From the NCBI RefSeq assembly GCF_030463535.1, contig NC_132893.1, forward strand, positions 24,888,282 through 24,952,281: 64,000 nt of DNA. The letters run 5' to 3'. Source of the DNA: Salminus brasiliensis. Its lineage: Eukaryota > Chordata > Actinopteri > Characiformes > Bryconidae. The number at the start of each line of letters is the position of its first letter. Within the stretch, counting starts at the first letter, position 1. The notes beneath the pieces are model-generated. The model worked only from the letters and a program-made list of their open reading frames with translations, was not told the DNA's origin and did not search any database. Both the position numbers and the translations under genes were made by a program. Below, one piece after another: positions 10,570 to 23,000 of the stretch.

Positions 10570-13356
10570 GTCTAAAGAACTTTCACTTCATGTACAGGTT
10601 CTTCACCAATTTAAAACAAATATTCACACTCTACAAATCTATAAACTTGGCTTTATGCAACCAAGAATGGTTCTTCTATGGCATTGCTCAAAGAACCGTA
10701 TCTCCAATGTCTTACCAACCGCAACACATTTGAATTTTGTCTTGTTGCCCTTTCCTATAATAATTATTTTGATGTCTAACTAACACGATTTCTCCTTCTT
10801 ATTATTCTATCCTCCCTGTTATTATAGTGGGAACCCAGTGTCCCTTCTCTGGGAAGCTAGCTCCCCTGATGGTGGGATCTGCTAACTGCATGTTTGCTGT
10901 CATTGTTGGGTAGATTGCTTAAATAATGTAATTATTTACACTTTTGGTGATTTTGTCTGTAAATCAAGTCCACAGGGAGTTTGTCCTCATCATAAAGGAC
11001 ATCAACAGGGCAGCACAACTAGCAACTAGTATATGTAACTTCATTTATATCGATAAAGAATGACACTTGTAAACTTACCTCAACTTGTCCCAATTTGCTC
11101 ACTACAGGCAGGGATAAGTGCCTTTTTACATTCCCTGCTTTTGAACTCTCTGCCATGGAGCTGCAGAACTAAACTGAACTATGAAAGAGGGAGGTGGAGT
11201 GTAAGTACACACAGAACACTGGTAGATCTACTAAGCACATAGACAGACCAATCAGGATGCTCTCTGTGTCACACTCTCACTACGTTTGTCACTCACTGGC
11301 TCTGTCTCGCTCAACTGCTCCCAAAAAGTGCACACGCTTCCAATTTCCAGGATACTGTAAATTATTTGGGGACATCAGGGAGCCTCTATCAATACACGAT
11401 TGGATAGAAAAAAACCTGACACTGTGTGCACTCCTTTTGTAAGGAAGCAAGTTTTGTCTTTGCTAATGGAGAATAAAACCCTGGGAACCTGGAAACTATA
11501 GTTATAGTGTTAGTTAATCAGTCAACAGGGGTTAAAATATGTGGTTTAAAGCAATATATGGTTTAAACACCAAACACAGATCACAGTATTCTGTAAACGT
11601 CTTGAGATATTATTATATTGCAGTGCAATTCTACATTATATGATGTTTTTGAATTGCAAAATGAAACATTCACACTAAATTCTATGTTATTTTATTTAAT
11701 AATACTAATAGGCAACATGTTTTACCATGATAGCAATGTAACTTATTTAGGTTAGGTTTTAAGATGCTGTTTATACAAAGAAGCATCTGAATAAAACACA
11801 GTGTCAGCTGTTTACTATGGGAGTGGATCTAATCTGGTTTGGGATTTTTTGTGACAACCCACACATAAAAAAAAGCCCAACGATTCCAGTTAGAAAATAC
11901 TTCAGTAAAGGTTGAAATGTGATTTCCATTTGTTACTCAAGTAAAAATATAAGTACACACTCCTAAAGTGAAAATATATTTCTTTTCTAGGTAAATATAT
12001 TTCTTTACAATTCTAAATAATTCTGAAGAAAAAGCTCCTCATTTCTTGATTTCAAAAAAATTCTTGAAATGCATTTTGAGTTATAGATGAACAGAGCCAT
12101 GACAGACTGAGTGTAATAAAGGTTTCTGGCAGAAGCATCATCTGCTTTAATCTCTGCTTGTCGAACAGAAAAACTAAAACATCCATAATTCAGATACAGA
12201 GTTTCATATTCAGCTCACAGATGATCAGCTCTGAAACCCTGGACATGTGATTAACACTAATGGTCAGCATTTCTACCTCACAGGACTGATTTAACTCTTA
12301 TAAACTGGTCAAACTGATTGACGATATGAATCAATATATGAATAATTAATAAATTATGTATTTAATAATTTATTTAACACTGCTTACTATATCGTTTTTT
12401 GTGTTATTACAGTGAATATAACAGTGAGAAAGCAGTAGATCAGACATCGTAGTTTTAACCTGGCTGTCAGGCTTGTTTTTGTGGATCAGAGCTGCTGTCC
12501 GGATCATCGTCTGATACCCGCCTCTGACAGCAGCGGTGTTACGCCGAAATCCGTGACCGTTGGGGGCGCTGTTCACACGCACCAGCGCATTATGCAGAGC
12601 ACCCTGCAGGACTTTTGCTTTTCGTTGTTCTCCCTATAACAAACCACGACAAACATTTACACACTATTTATGTGGTCTCTTAATTTCACAAATGTGCGCA
12701 GACCAGAGTTTCACTCGCAGTTTTCCACATATGAAAACTTCTCTGGGATCTCAGACATGATCCCCATCACAGCAATAACACAGACAGACGAGCACAGATA
12801 ACCAGTCTGTACCATAAAACTGCGAATGAAACGCTTGTCTGCACGCTGGAATGAAAAGATCACTAAAACGTAAATGTTTCTCGTCGTTATGCTTGTTTAC
12901 GGGAACACAGCGACAAGCTGCTGCGCCTCCGAGTAACTACCGAAGACTGCACGCGGCATGTGGACAGGTATCGCGAGACAGCGCCCTCTATCGTCACACT
13001 ATTCAGTGGCCACAAATTTCAGTGCGACACTTGGTAAAAAAAATAAAAATAAAAATACAATAAATATATATATATATTAAGTTGAGTTTCTCTTGTCTTG
13101 AAGGGTTTAATATAATGAAAATTACATTTCACAACATTTAAAAAATCTCCTTATTTAATCAGGTCCAGATCAATTTAGTCTAAATTAGCTCTCAGAGTAT
13201 CTTAGACATTTAATGTACTGTTGGTTTAATGATGCTCGTTGTAACCATGTGTATATAGCATTTTCGTGGTATAAAAAAATCATATACATGGTGATCAAAT
13301 TCAGGGTGCAAATCCAGTCATACTATTTAATAATATAATAATATAATAAATAATTG
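10566..13356. other. Intergenic, no gene supported
   Basis: No recognisable exon. The part around 12,460-13,010 is richer in G+C and CpG than its surroundings and contains CTCF-like motifs. A minus-strand frame at 12,370-12,582 is followed by no supporting exon. Confidence 0.45.
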
Positions 13357-13580
13357 GTTAGTTGGTGCGGCGCAACAGATAACACTACTACCTGCCACTG
13401 AGCTAGCTACCACACCACGTGGGAGACTGGGGTTCAATTCCCAGTCTGGGTCACTGTGCTGTGCTACACCAATAAGAGTCCTTGGGCAAGACTCCTAACA
13501 CGACATTGGCCCTCCTCTGTAATACGAGAACCTTGTAAGTCGCGTCTGCTAAAAGCCATAAATGTAAATGTAAATAAATA
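13357..13580 (+). mobile_element. tRNA-derived SINE, copy 1
   Basis: The left end has a pol III A-box-like TTGGTGCGGCGCAACAG and a B-box-like GGTTCAATTCCCAG. The body shares CACCAATAAGAGTCCTTGGG with the copies at 33.2 and 50.9 kb. The 3' end has TCTGCTAAAAGCCATAAATG and a TAAATG-type tail, like the LINE-derived tails of many fish SINEs. It lies about 360 bp upstream of the paxbp1 start codon. Confidence 0.8.
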
Positions 13581-13650
13581 CAAAATAATGCACAGTACAT
13601 ATATATTACATAATGGTACAGAAAACTGATACTAAATAGTCTACATATAT

Positions 13651-13674
13651 GTGTGTGTGTGTGTGTGTGTGTGT
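13651..13674. repeat. (GT)12 microsatellite
   Basis: Twelve GT units between the SINE and the paxbp1 promoter. Confidence 0.9.
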
Positions 13675-13734
13675 AGCTACATAGATATATATCTATCGAT
13701 CTCTGTCTCCCTCTGCCTTTCAAATAGGGCTTTC

Positions 13735-13944
13735 ATTGTGTGTTTTTACGGCTCTCCGCCAGATGGCAGCACTAACTTGCTCGCTCATAACCCATCCCGG
13801 TGCTGCTGGCGAGAAAGTAGCTCGCAACTCGTCGGTAAGATGGTGAGAGTCTGGAGGAGCCACAGCCAGTGTTTTGGCGCCTCACACAAATAACCCACGT
13901 TAGCCCGCCTGTTTCGCTGCGCTTGCGTTGGTGACCGCGTCGCG
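13735..13944 (+). promoter_or_regulatory. Putative paxbp1 promoter and 5' leader
   Basis: CpG-containing DNA directly before the start codon. CCGCCAGATGGCAGCA (about 13755) resembles a CTCF core, and AAGATGG near 13838 fits a YY1 site, common at housekeeping promoters. No TATA box seen. Confidence 0.4.
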
Positions 13945-14061
13945 ATGTTTAAAAAGGCGAGAAGGTGTAATTTCAGGCGGCGGAATGACTCCGAGGATGA
14001 GGAGAAAGAGGAGCATCAGAATGAGCAGCAGCCCCAGAGCGCCGAGCAGCACCAGCACCAC

Positions 14062-14096
<35 letters not shown>

Positions 14097-17000
14097 GGCG
14101 CCGTGCGGGCCTGGAGCGGGAGACTCCGGCACAGCCAGCGTGGACAGCCACGCTGTCAACAACCACGGGAACGGCTTTCAGCCCGGCGCTTTAAAGAATG
14201 CCAAAGACAAGAAAAAGAAGAAAGAGAGCAAGGACGAGCCCAAAGCCAGCCTGCTCAGCTTCAACGACGACGAAGGTAGCTAGCTAGCTAGAATGCGAGC
14301 TAAACACCTAGCCTGCCAGTGCTAATAGCTAACATGGCTAGCTAGCGCTAACTGCGGTTAGCTGCCTACAGGAGCCGACGGCGTTAACGGGGAGCACATG
14401 TGCAGCTTCTCCCGTCATGTGCTGATTTTAAAAACCTACGCTTTGGTAGTTTGACCTGTGTATCAGGTCGCTTCATGTAGTTAGCTAGCTAGCACTAGCT
14501 CAGTCAATCACTTATGGGTTTTATTCAACCAAATAAATGAAGCTTATGGCTCGGAGGGGTTGCTAACGTGCTAGGTATAGATATTTTCAGCCAGCAGGTC
14601 CAGAGCAGTCCCACTTCTGATGGTTTTTTTGTATTAGTGCTTATATTAGTTTGGTCCTGCAGAGTTGTAATTATATAGCAAATGATAAGAAACGTAATCA
14701 GTACAAGTTATAACTTTCTGTGCATGCATTTTGCCCTGACTTCCAATAAAACAGCCCCCTCTTAAGCCATAGGTCCTAATATTTATAGCAAGCGTACTAG
14801 TGATTACAGAAAGTAATTAAAAACACCTCGTTTGAGCATTAACCACCCAGGCCTCCACTGTTACTTCACCCAAGTGTCTAGTTATGATCATGGACAGTGA
14901 TTTACATGAAGATGGCAATGGAGAGGCTTCTTTAAGACAGCCAGGGGGTGTGTCTGCACAGGTTTATCAATGCCTTACTGAAATCGTAACACACTGAGTA
15001 GTTGGCCAGCTGGATTTGACCATAAGGTGGCTTTCATTGGTTATTGATTTTGAACAACAGTAGCGAATAGCAAGTATTGACTTCTGTATAATATTTGTAA
15101 GTGTTTTCCCCACATATATGGTATAACATCATTTATCTTTATTCTAGCTAATAAGCTTTTGGTTTCTTTTTGCTACCAAATACGTAGCCATTTTTTAAAT
15201 TTCTCCTTTCTGATTTCAGAGGAAGCTGAAGTTTTCAGAGTGAAGAAGTCCAACCACAGTAAGAAGATTGTCAAGCAACTCAAGAAAGAGTACAGAGAGG
15301 AAAAAACTGTCCATGTGGTGCAGGATGTAACCACACGTCATGATGGTGTGTTTTATAGGCCAGATTCTGGCATTCATGTTCTTTTGGTCCATAGTAATGA
15401 TGCCGGATGATCCTGTGACTAGTACATATATCTATGTCTGTACTTTGGTTGTCTTGGCTGTAGGTGTGTCTGGTCTAGCAGTAATTAAAGACGAGGTGGT
15501 GGACAGCAGAGGCAGCAGTGAGCAGGGCGAGGGTGAGATGGAGGTGGATAGTAACGATGAACCGGAGGACGAGAGTGAAGCCAAGCCGGGCAGCGGAGGC
15601 GCTTTCTCTGAGCCCCTGTCGGCTCTCAGCTCCCTCAGACCAGGTGTGTTTTCGTGATGTTTTTACCAGAATAAGAAACTGGATTTTTTTTCTTTGTTTA
15701 GTTAGTGTTAGTTTGTGTTTAAGCGTTCTATTCTTCCTGTAGGTGAGATCCCAGACGCAGCCTTTATTCACGCTGCCCGTAAACGACGGCAGATGGCTCG
15801 TGAGCTTGGAGGAGATGCTCCATTGGTGGAGTCTGAGGTAGCAAATAAACGCCTGGTTCGTGAAGATGAGCAGGGTGCAAGCGATGACGAAGATGAGAAG
15901 AGGATAGTCTTCAGTGGGGTCAAGCAGAAGAGCCAGCGGCAGAAAATAGCAGAGGAGATTGGTGAGTGTGGACTATCAATTTGTTGGTGTGTGTAATTGT
16001 ATTCTAGATATGTGAATGGATCAGGTACTAGAATAGATTAATTTAAGGTAGTAAGCTTTTTTGAATCCATGAATTAATCAATAATTGGCCAAATGACAAG
16101 TTTTATTTTTTGTTGTTTTTAATAGAGAAACACAGCTTCTTACGTTTGCTAATCAGACGTAAAAAACAGTTACACTGTCTGTTGTAACAAAATGTCATCA
16201 ATGTTACCTGTGCAGAAGGACACGCTGTTCCCTGTACCTTTTTTATTTATTTATTTATTTTATTTCACTTTTATTCATTTTTATTGAGCTGTTGTCTTGT
16301 ACACAGCCATTAAAGTAAACGGGAAAATATAAGGCAGCGGAATAACAATGTTAGATAACACTTTGCCTAAGGTGTTACATTACTGTCCTAGCAGCGGAGC
16401 AGAAAGCTCTTCTTACATAGGTGGGGGTGATGAGGACACAGAATGTACGGTGCAGTTTTGCTGGCAGTTGACAAAAATAAATCATCTCTGCTTTGCAAAA
16501 CGTACAGAATACCACATTTTTAGGTCTCTGTCCAAAATACTCCCACACTTTAGATGCCTGACAGTGCGGCTGCCGCTTGCGTTCTGGAGAAATCCATGCC
16601 TGCATCCCACTTCTATACTTTGCTTTCTACATTAATGAACATTCTAATCATGGTGCTCTATTTCTAGCACTTATTTAGTGTGGTAGTGAATGCGAGAGAC
16701 ACAGACCTTTTTAAGTGGGTGCAGCAACATTATGCAAATTCTCATATTTTTGTAATCGATTACAAGTTGCCTCTGCCCTAGTTACTTAATCCTTGATGCT
16801 GTACCCAAAGTTTTGCCCAGGCCACATTGATGAGTGATGTTTTGAGGAGTGGAGTTACTGTGATTTGCTGAAACCACAATTCAAAACTATGAACAACAAA
16901 AGTGATGTGGTGTCTGGTCAGTGTTGAATTTTATGTCCTAAATTGTACGAATGATGTTTGTTATTCTGCAGGTATTGAGGGTAGCGATGATGAGGCTCTG

Positions 17001-20000
17001 GACACTGAAGGTAATGATGAAGAGGTTAGTCGCTGGGAACAGGAGCAGATTAGGAAAGGCATTAGCATCCCACAGGTGAGCCCATGACATTGCATCCGTT
17101 CAGAAATAACTGATGTCTCCTTGGTTGATGCAGAATAACATAACAAAGGATTATAACTTTGTTCTGCTTTGTATGGTAGTGCACCTGTTTACCTGTTTTA
17201 CCACAATTTATTTCCTCAAAAAATGTTACAGGTCCAGACCAGTCAACCTGAAGATGCGAACATGTACTACCAAGCTGGATACGAGGCCCAGCCATATGGA
17301 GTGTCCTACAGCATGCCTTATGGATATGCTGCGGTTGGGGCAGACAGCAGCAAGCCTGTGAAAGCTGAGGGTTCTGTGCCATACCCTATCCCTAGTAGCA
17401 CTCTTAACCCTATCACTACAGCTCTGGTAAAGAAACGGCTCACAGACAGGTAGGCTCTGAGCGTCTTTTCTTTTCTCCGCTTCTCAAGCCCCCTTTATTC
17501 CAACCCAGCCAAGTCCGACATCCACGCTGAGTGAAACGCAGCCAGATCCCTTTCTATCAGTCTCTGGTGCTCAAAACACTGGTGTCCTTTAAGCCCAGAG
17601 TTTAAATGCATTATTGACTCATGGCAGTGGCCTGGGGGTGTGATTTGCCAATGACGTTTGCACAGAATTGGTGCAGTCTGGATTTCTCTGATGGGGTGAA
17701 GGTTAACGCTAGGTTTCCTGCACTTGTTTTCATTTAGAGAGAACAAGCTTTAGTTAACCTGTCCTAAACTACTCATTGCAGGCCTGCTTTATTTGTACCA
17801 GAGGTGCCCGGCCCTGCTCCTGGAGTTCCCACTGCCCTGCAGAGCTTAGTTTCAACACATCTAAGGCCTTATAAAGACGTTTTGAACGTGAGCCAGTAGA
17901 AGGAGCAGCTGCAGATGCAGGCGGGCATGTCTTTTGCTTTACTCTGGGAGTGGGTGCTGATGTCTATCTCCTGTGTGCCAGGCTGAGCTCTATGCGCCAG
18001 GGTCGCGATGCCAGCACCCGGCGCTATGAGCAGATCCAGGAGGAGCTGCAGGCCTCCAACAGCAGCATCCTGCAGCTGGAGGATTCCTCGCAGCACATCG
18101 CAGAGCAGTACAAATTCCTGCAAGAAATGCGAGGGTATGTCCGAGACTTGCTTGAGTGTTTCAGTGAAAAGGTAAGAAAAAATGATACCGTTGTTCTTTT
18201 TAAAAGCCTGTGTTAACCTGACCGCTGGTGTGATTTAGCAATGTGATGATTTGGTGTCACATTTTTGTTTTATCTGGTTTGCTTTGTTTTTTAGTTAGTC
18301 TCCTTCCAATGCCGTGGAGTATAATTATGGTCATTTTAATGATGGATAACAGCAGTTTAATCTTAATTGAGTTTACACTAAGGTTATCACTTGGCTAACA
18401 AATCAAATATTTCAGGTTCTGCACTGGTATTATTGCTTTGATGCAAGTAAACAGCAGGTCTTTTTTCCTCAGTGGTTTAGGACCATGGGCAGGGCAGCGG
18501 GTATTGCCTTTCTTGCAGCAGAGCTTCCAGAAGCATCTTCTTTTTAACAGCATGTCTTTAATTCCAGCTGCATGAAGACGTTTTGGAGTTTCAGTGCCTT
18601 TGCTGGGGCACAGCAGTTAGTAGTTGTAAGCAGGCAGTTTTATCATATTGAAAGGCCCTGTTCACAATTGGCATCAAATCAAGTCTCTTAACTCGTTTAC
18701 GCATTTTTTCGCATATATTTTTAAATAGGACTTTTAAATTTAAATTTAATAAAAGGTAGATCCACTAGAAAGTGAAAGCCTACACAGAATAACTTTGTAT
18801 TTTTCACAGTAGTCTAGTTTAAATGTTCTGTAGAAAAATGATCTCTGATGAGTTTTCGAATGCAATAGCTACATGCTGCAGGGCAAATGTAAACATTTTG
18901 TCATCATAGGATGAATATCTGATTGTCATGATTGTATATAGGCAATTCTGTGTCCCTGCCAAGTGTAAGCAAAGTCAAAGCCAAATTAAAAAGCCAGTTT
19001 GGCTGAGCTCCTTACACTGATTGATAAGTTGGCTGTGGTTTTGCTGTCCTGTGCCTCAGCAAAAGGTACCGAGACCCAGAGCCACTCGTGCTCGCTCGCT
19101 CTCTCTCTTTCTCTCTCGCGTTCTCCCACTGCTCATCCAGGAGCTGCCGTCACAGAACCCATCATATCTTTCAGGTGCCTGCTGTTCTGGAGCTGGAAGC
19201 TGCCATGCACCAGTTACTAAGGCAACGGGCGGCGCGGCGTGTCCAGAGAAGACAGGATGATATTAAAGATGAATCGGCGGAGTTTTCAAGCCTTTCAAGT
19301 CAGTCCATCTTGAAGGTTTTTATAATTTATTTGAATGGCCTCATTATTTTTTTTCCTCCTGTATGATAGCGCCCACGCTTAAGCACACTGTTAGTTACAG
19401 CCCTGTTTGTCTGGGCTCGCTGTGCTGTTGCTGTCCACATTCTGGCACAGCTGAACATATCCATTCTTCAGTATTGTAGAGATACGTAAAACATTTTGCG
19501 ATTTATAGCCTAGAAATAAGCACAGTTATGTGGTCCTTTACTTTTGTGTGAGCATTTGTTTGTTTTTGTGTGTGTGTATGTGTGTCTGGGTGGAAGAGGT
19601 TGCAATCTCAGTGTTCTCAAATAAAAATGTATTCAGTTCTCTTGTGAGAATTGGCTGAGCCAGTGTCATACTGTCACATCTGAAGCGTTGCTAAGGTGCG
19701 ACGTCAGTAAGTATGAGTCAGGCAGTGGGATGAAGTTCTTCAAATACCTATTACATAAGCTTGTGAACGCTGTACGTTTACCACAGCTCTGCAGATGTTT
19801 TATTTAAGCTAATGTGCAGTACGTTCATTGGAAACACATTTATCCTCATGTCCAGAGCTCATGGCAAGCCGATTTGGCCTAAAACACCATCAGCTGAATC
19901 TGCGACAAAATACGTAACTTTGTTTTTGCTAGATTTGCAATCTTGAAATCTAGAAATTCTTATTTTAGATCTCCGCTATAAAGTTTGTACCAGTAATATC

Positions 20001-23000
20001 AGATTTACAGATCTGTAAAGCCGTTCTTACTTGTTCTATACTGGTGACGCAAAATGTAATAATGGTTAGTTATGTTACCATTGATTTACACAGAATCTCA
20101 CGCTCTCTTATTTGGAATTCCTTTTTTGTGAGTAAGAGCCCATTACAGATATAGATGTCTACAGTTATATTTTTACGAGTATAAATTCCAGCTATCTACA
20201 TTAATTCTGACTAGCAAAAATAGATCTTATTATTATTGTTATTATTATAGTCTAAACTGAATTGTAGAAATGCTGTTTTAGCCTATTAATGGACATGTGG
20301 ACCTGACCTTTTTACTAGTCAGAATTAGTGGAGACATCTGGAGTTACTATTTCTACTAGTAAAATGATGTGTAAATTGAGTTTGAGTTAGAAAAATATTA
20401 TCACAGATAAGAGCAAGTGACATTTCATGTAAATCAGTGGTAACATAGGACTAGTCAGTTACATTAGTATGTGTCATCCTAGTAATGTGATTAATCTGAA
20501 GGGATTATAGGGTGTACATCTGATATTAGTACTGAACTATAGCGCATGGTATCTATGGTATCTGAAATGAATTTCTACTAGAAATTACATACATTACAGA
20601 CATCTTGAATTAGGTTTTTTACTAGTAAAAAATTAAATTAAAGTTGCTGGTGTCAAAACTAAATTACAGATATCGATTAGCATTTGCCCTAGTTTTTATT
20701 TGTTTTCTAGTGAATTTAGTGTGTCTATCTATAATTACAGTTTTAACTTTAACTTAAGATTTATGAAAATCTATGGTAATGTATTAGTGGTCAAAATTAT
20801 ATTAAGAAGATGGCAGTATGGCTAGTCAAAATGGCTATAGATCTAATATTAATAGAAAACATTTCATAATTGATATCTGAAATTAGTGAAAATGCTAAAG
20901 ATTTGTTAGGGCTTAGGGTTGGAGAGTTCCTTTAGTCTAGGAGGTTAATCTGACAACTTTCTGTTGTAGGTAAGGCTGTTATGGCCCCTAATATGGACCC
21001 TTTCGGTCGAGACCGCGCAGCATATCAGGAGCTCAGCAAGCAGAGGAGGGTAGCAGAACGTGAAGCCAGGAGGTATGGCAGACTGCTTGTCATTTTTATT
21101 TATTGCACTAAACACCAGCTGAAAGTTGTTAGTGGTTTGAGTGTGTATTTTTATTTATTTTGTGCAGAACACGTCGCAGACAGGCTCGAGAACAGAGCGG
21201 GAAAAGAGCTGAACACAAAGAGGGACTGTCCAGTGACGACGAGGAGACCTCCACAGACATTACCAGCTTTAACCTAGAGAGAGGTAACCATCTTGTAATG
21301 AATATAGATGTTGTTTTTTTTGTACAGTAACACCTGTACCTTCAATCAGAAGTGCTCACTTGTATAATCGGTCGATCAAACAAGGTGCTTTAGTTATTAG
21401 GAAGCATGTGACTAATTGTTGTCTTCCCACTCTACTAGATCGCATTTTGAAAGACTCAAAGAAGATATTTGAGGACGTTGTAGATGACTTTCATTCCTTG
21501 GATTGTATCAAGACTCGATTCGAGGTGTGGAGGAAGCTTTACTTTACATGCTACAGAGACGCGTACATTGGCCTGTGTCTTCCCAAACTCTTCAACCCCC
21601 TTATCAGGCTGCAGCTCATCCCATGGTCCCCTCTGGAGGTATGGCTCGCTTTTTTTTTTATTTTTGTTTTTTTTTTACTCTTGATAACTTTCAAGACCCA
21701 GTGTCCCAAAAGCATTTTAGTTTTAGCTTGAACTTTAGCTTTAACTAGTAAAGAGAGCGTTCAGTATGATGCTTGCTTGACCATGTAAGAATCTTTGTGC
21801 TAAGATGTTTGCTGGAAATTCAGCCCAACTCAGATTAGTTTGGTAGTATGCAGCAAACAGACTAATGATGTATGTGATGTTACATTTTGTGTGCATTTGT
21901 GTGAATGGCCTACATTTACAGGCTGGCTAAGTGATTTTGAAATAGATTAGATAATTGTGGTGTCTGCTGTCTGTAGGAGGAATGCCCAAACTTTGAGTAC
22001 ATGTTATGGTTTGAGTCTCTGCTGTTCTACGGCTGTGAGGAGCTGACCAGCGCTCGGGAAGAGGACATTGATACTGGCCTTCTGCCCGCCATTGTTGAGC
22101 GGGTGGTCCTTCCCAAACTTGCGGGTGAGTCCAGCTTTAAACAGTGGAAATGACGGTGGCATCAGGTCAAAAGCAGACACCTGAATACACCTGTATTTTT
22201 TATTTTTTTTGTATTGAGAACAGTCTGATGTTGTGTAGCGTTTACTTGGCGTAAGCAAATTAAACCACACTGAGCAATAGTTTATTTTAACTGTTGTTTC
22301 TCTTCAGTGCTGGCGGAGCAGGTGTGGGACCCAATGTCATGTCGTGAGACCTCCCGGCTGGTGGCCTTTATGTTGCGGTTGATAAAAGGCTACCCCACAG
22401 TACTGCATGGGGAGAACCGCAACACGCAGGTTAGAGCATTAAGCTAGCTCTGTTTGAGCCAGAACGGAATGACCGATCTAGAGTCCTATAAAACAAATAG
22501 TTAGTTGTGGTTTTATTTATTCACTTCTTTACACCCTTTAAAAGGAAGCTGTCCAGAATTACTTGAAGAATGTAATCATATGAGCATAAATAGCTGTTAG
22601 GAAAGTTGTTTTGCTTCTTAATTTTTAATTTCAGGGTTTTTAGGTTTAGGACAGCTGCACAATACAAAAAGGAACATGTAACAATTGTAATGTATATAGA
22701 TTCTGATGATGGTAGCATTTACTGGGTAATAGTATATTCATTTTAGCATATATTCTAATATTAGAATACTAGTATAAGGGTCAGGGTTTGGGTTACAATA
22801 TTAGAACTTGTTTTAAGAGAGGAGAGTTTAGATTCATGCAAGGTTTAGGGTGGTACTGATGTTGGGTATATGTAATCTATGACCGATATTAAGCTAAAGT
22901 CTGTGCTTGCAGGAGCTGCTGAGGACCATTGTCATGCGCATAAGACGCTCACTAGATGAGGATATCTTCATGCCTCTGTTTCCAAAAAAGTATGATACTT

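Noticed and set aside
12370-12582. Minus-strand frame with a possible donor (CAG then GTTAAA)
   Set aside because: No recognisable homology and no following exon found leftward. The CpG-richer composition alone is not enough to call a gene.
13900-14166. Antisense frame with a long leucine run opposite paxbp1 exon 1
   Set aside because: Produced by the reverse complement of the (CAG)10 tract. The sense frame is the conserved paxbp1 start.
15340-15463. Continuous frame across paxbp1 intron 2 suggesting a retained segment
   Set aside because: The donor at 15346 and acceptor at 15463 rejoin HDG with VSG to match the mammalian DGV order. The intronic frame has no counterpart.
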